A DNA stretch of 64,000 bases from Prinia subflava (Eukaryota > Chordata > Aves > Passeriformes > Cisticolidae), in the NCBI RefSeq assembly GCF_021018805.1, contig NC_086247.1, positions 88,768,140 to 88,832,139 on the forward strand, in the 5' to 3' direction. Position 1 is the first letter of the stretch. Every line of letters starts with the position of its first letter. Shown here piece after piece: positions 60,965 to 64,000 of the stretch. The notes under the pieces are model-generated. The model saw nothing but the letters and a program-made list of their open reading frames with translations. It was not told the origin of the DNA and made no database searches. Both the position numbers and the translations under genes were made by a program.

Positions 60965-63900
60965 CAGTTTGAAAAATTCACTCAGTGGCAGAGGTACTGG
61001 ATGTGATTTCTTGGTGTGTAAAGTTCAATATCTGTTTTGCTCTACAATTACTTTTAATATATGAACTTGACAAACACTGATTTTATGGACTTGCCAGGGT
61101 GTGATGGTAGGAGGCATTAAAATTTAATTTGACTTTACAAGAATGTGTGCTGTCATCAAAGTTAGTGGCACTAGCTGATGGGTGCAGGTACTACATATTA
61201 ACACAGGTGCACCTTTCCTGGAGCTTGTGTTAGTAGGATATTTGCTATTTTGGTTAATAATGAGAAATTATGGTGATAAAATAGTCATTCCAGTACAAAG
61301 ATCTGGTGTGAAATTACCCTTCAAAGAGGATTGGGGAACCTCTGCCTGACAGCCATTATAATACCTTTGATGGGTGACATACCAATATTGTCTGTTAAAA
61401 ACACCGAGAAAAATAATCATGTGCTTACAGACATTCTGAAATCCTGAAGCCATACTCACTTTATCCATGCCCAATGGAATCATCTGCTGTTTGCTGGTCT
61501 GAGCAAAAGGACAGACTTCGGCACAAATGAACACTTGATCCAATCCCTGTCATACTGCTTTAGCCTTTGAATACCAAAAGCTCCTCCCTACTTTTCTTTT
61601 CCACTAATACATGTTAAAATGTGCTTTACATACAAATCCAGTGTTTTTAAGGGTCTGCTCTAGATATGCTTGGACTGGTGTTCTCAGTAATAAAAGTACT
61701 TAACATGCATTAATCCTGCTGACAGGGGTTTTCAAATATCACTGCTGACTTGGAGTGCCCCAAGTTCTGTCACTTGTCTCCTGACCACTGAGGCAGGGCG
61801 CAACCACTCTCTGGCCACTTCATGACGACTGAAATTAGGCACCTGAAATAAGACTGTTGAAATTGTTGGTGATTTTCTTTAAAATCCTATTCTATTCATA
61901 CTTAAAATTAAGCATGGCGCTTGTGTTAATCATGTTCAAATCTTTGTGTTGACTTGTTGGCTGTGAACATTTTCATAGTCGTATGGGTTGATTATGTAAT
62001 CAAGGTTTTGTTTGGAAAAAAATGTAATTTTAGGGAAAATATTTTTGGCTGTACTTAGTATGTAGGAAGCAGTATGAAGCTAAAAAGGTAATTTACTAAA
62101 AAATGAACGTAGGTCTTATTTAAGACATCAGTTAGTAGTTGAAGACTTTTCAGAAGAGACTTTGTCTTACTTACAGTGCCCTGAGAGCCAAAGTACAGAT
62201 TAGGAGCTAAAGATTAGACACTTGGATTTGAAAGTCTGGTCTTTGTATGGGAGCCAACAGTGATTTTTTAAATTCTGCAACGTGAAGTGAGTGCATGAGA
62301 TGAAAATTATGGTGCTCATTGGACTGCAGGGATAGATAGTGGTTGCTTGCTCCATGTTCACAGGATAGCACTGAGGGAGAAGGGAGTGGTGTCCTTCCTT
62401 GTTTCGCTCTTATTCTTTCCTTTAAGTTCAAGCCTGTAGCTCTATTAGAATGGAGGGAAAGAGAGTGGGTGTTAAAATAATATGTAGGCTTTGAGACAGG
62501 CTGTTCTGGGAGTTACTTAAACAAAACCATTGAGATCATTTTGTAAAGACACTGTCTGGTTCACCAGTAAATGCTTTGGAAGAAAAAATCAGATCACTTA
62601 TAACTTCCCTTATTTGCTGTGTGAGCTACTCTGCAGATTGCTATCTGCACCATCACACCTGTTCTTTTGTTCTATTTCCTGTGCATAGAGTGAAGTGCAT
62701 CAGAGAAATTGTAGGTGACCGTAATCACGTTTAGAAACATCAGCTTTTTCTTGTCATGTTTTGAGTGTAGAATTCATGCTGAAGCAAAGGAATTAAGTGG
62801 AGAATCTTGAGAGCAGGCAGAACAAAGCCAACCAGGCAAAGCACAAAAGAGATGCTCTGGTGTCCCTGGAATGTGAAAAGTGAGGTACTGAGTACAGTGG
62901 CATTGTCCCCTCTTCTCCTGGCCTGGGTAACTTAATCCTGTTTGATGTAATACAGCTTATGAGAAAGATTCCTTTCAGACATCTGACTGAGGTGACAGCA
63001 GTTCTCAAAAATGAGCCTGCAGAGGGGGTGAGCAGAGCACATGATGTGGCAGGGAGACAAAGAAAAGCAGATCAACTTCATACGTTTTTTTCCACATGAG
63101 GATGTTTTTACATTCTTTTTGTTCAGTGTCAGTTTGTGGATGTGGATACGTGGATGGCCCTGGCAAGTCATACTCCTGAAAATTGCAAGGCAGAGGAGTC
63201 TTTAGCATTTGGGGACTGATGCTTTCTGCCAGTTTTGTTGATTCCTCTGGAAATATTGATGCAGTTGACCTTTGTGCAATCATGTAGCTGTAGATTAAGA
63301 AACGTGCGGTGGAATATCTTCAACATCAACTGGGAATATGAAGCAAAGACTTATACAAAAAGAATGACAAGCTAAACATAAATGAAGCAAAGTTGTTGCT
63401 AGTTGCTTTTTTTCTCCAGATATGCCAGAAAATTCGTTGTTAGCAAACATAAGGTGAATATTTCCATTAAGAATAATAATAAAGATTTCTAAATTATCCA
63501 GGAGTAGGGTAGAATAAAGGATTTAAACAATTTTTAAGCCATGTAAAGTCATTGTCAAGTAAATAAATTTTACAAGATTTTATGGAAGCAATGTACGCTG
63601 AAGCAATTCTGTGACTCCATCTCTGGGATCACAAAACATGTGAAGGTAGAAATACAAATAAGAAATTAGTTCTCATGATTTCTGTAGACTGGAATTTTGT
63701 TGGTATAGAAGCAGCACAATTATAGTGAAGACTGAAAAAAATACTTTTTCTATATGTAATGTAATGCATAACTTCCCTTTGTTTATTCTTTTTTCTTTTC
63801 AACTTACCAAACAATTTTTGTACTTTGCCACATGTTGAACAGCATTTTTAAAAGTAAAGTAGTGAAGAGATGATGGAAAATTCTGATCTTGTTATTCAAA

Positions 63901-64000
63901 GTTAATTAATCTTTTTAATTGCTTGATTGATAGATTAGAGATACATTTTTACTTCCTTTAAGGCTTTTGTTAGCCACATTATATCTTTCAGCTGTGTTGG
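60965..64000. other. non-coding stretch to the window end
   Basis: No gene or named repeat is recognised. It is AT-rich, especially after 63.3 kb, with short chance frames only. Confidence 0.55.

Noticed and set aside
1..64000. tRNA, rRNA, CRISPR, phage or bacterial operon features
   Set aside because: No tRNA box pattern, array of spaced repeats or operon-like ORF packing is visible. The repeats are vertebrate-type.

Overview
The window is vertebrate nuclear DNA, most likely from a bird. It is AT-leaning and gene-poor, with no bacterial-style ORF organisation. It carries several truncated CR1 LINE 3' ends on both strands and two solo LTRs that resemble the ERVL and ERVK types of avian genomes. 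I could not identify the species or a named gene. The assignment to birds rests on recognising these repeat families by eye.

Layout. 1-17.6 kb is non-coding sequence with CR1 scraps (about 7.2, 8.0 and 15.4 kb) and two small CpG-rich patches (about 1.3 and 10.4 kb). At 17.65-18.45 kb, a purine-only-like tract of nearly 400 bp runs directly into a CpG island with a GC box. This is the clearest promoter-like place in the window. A short candidate first coding exon with a consensus splice donor lies about 0.4 kb downstream, ending at 18807. 18.8-46.5 kb looks like intron or intergenic DNA, with CR1 copies at 22.4, 27.8, 36.4 and 40.7 kb. It also holds a homeodomain/octamer motif cluster at 38.2 kb and a long palindrome at 38.9 kb. 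A 54-bp candidate internal exon with good splice sites lies at 46617-46670. Its phase would fit the 18.8-kb donor, so one large plus-strand gene starting at the CpG island is a reasonable but unproven model.

46.7-64 kb holds an intact-looking ERVL-type solo LTR with a perfect 5-bp target duplication (47766-48494), a more decayed ERVK-type LTR (about 51853-52427), a pentanucleotide purine tract of about 390 bp (53747-54138), a minus-strand CR1 (54.8 kb), a weak candidate exon (56.9 kb), a perfect 29-bp tandem duplication (58.66 kb) and the longest CR1 3' end of the window (60.2-60.95 kb).

Most open reading frames of 60-200 codons here are chance. The longest ones (17.35-18.02 and 53.6-54.2 kb) are by-products of polypurine sequence that lacks stop codons. 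I found no tRNA, rRNA, CRISPR array or complete protein-coding gene, and nothing I would call a new biological system. The most checkable leads are the island-to-exon gene model, the 53-bp direct repeat 1.9 kb apart, and the palindrome and motif cluster at 38-39 kb.
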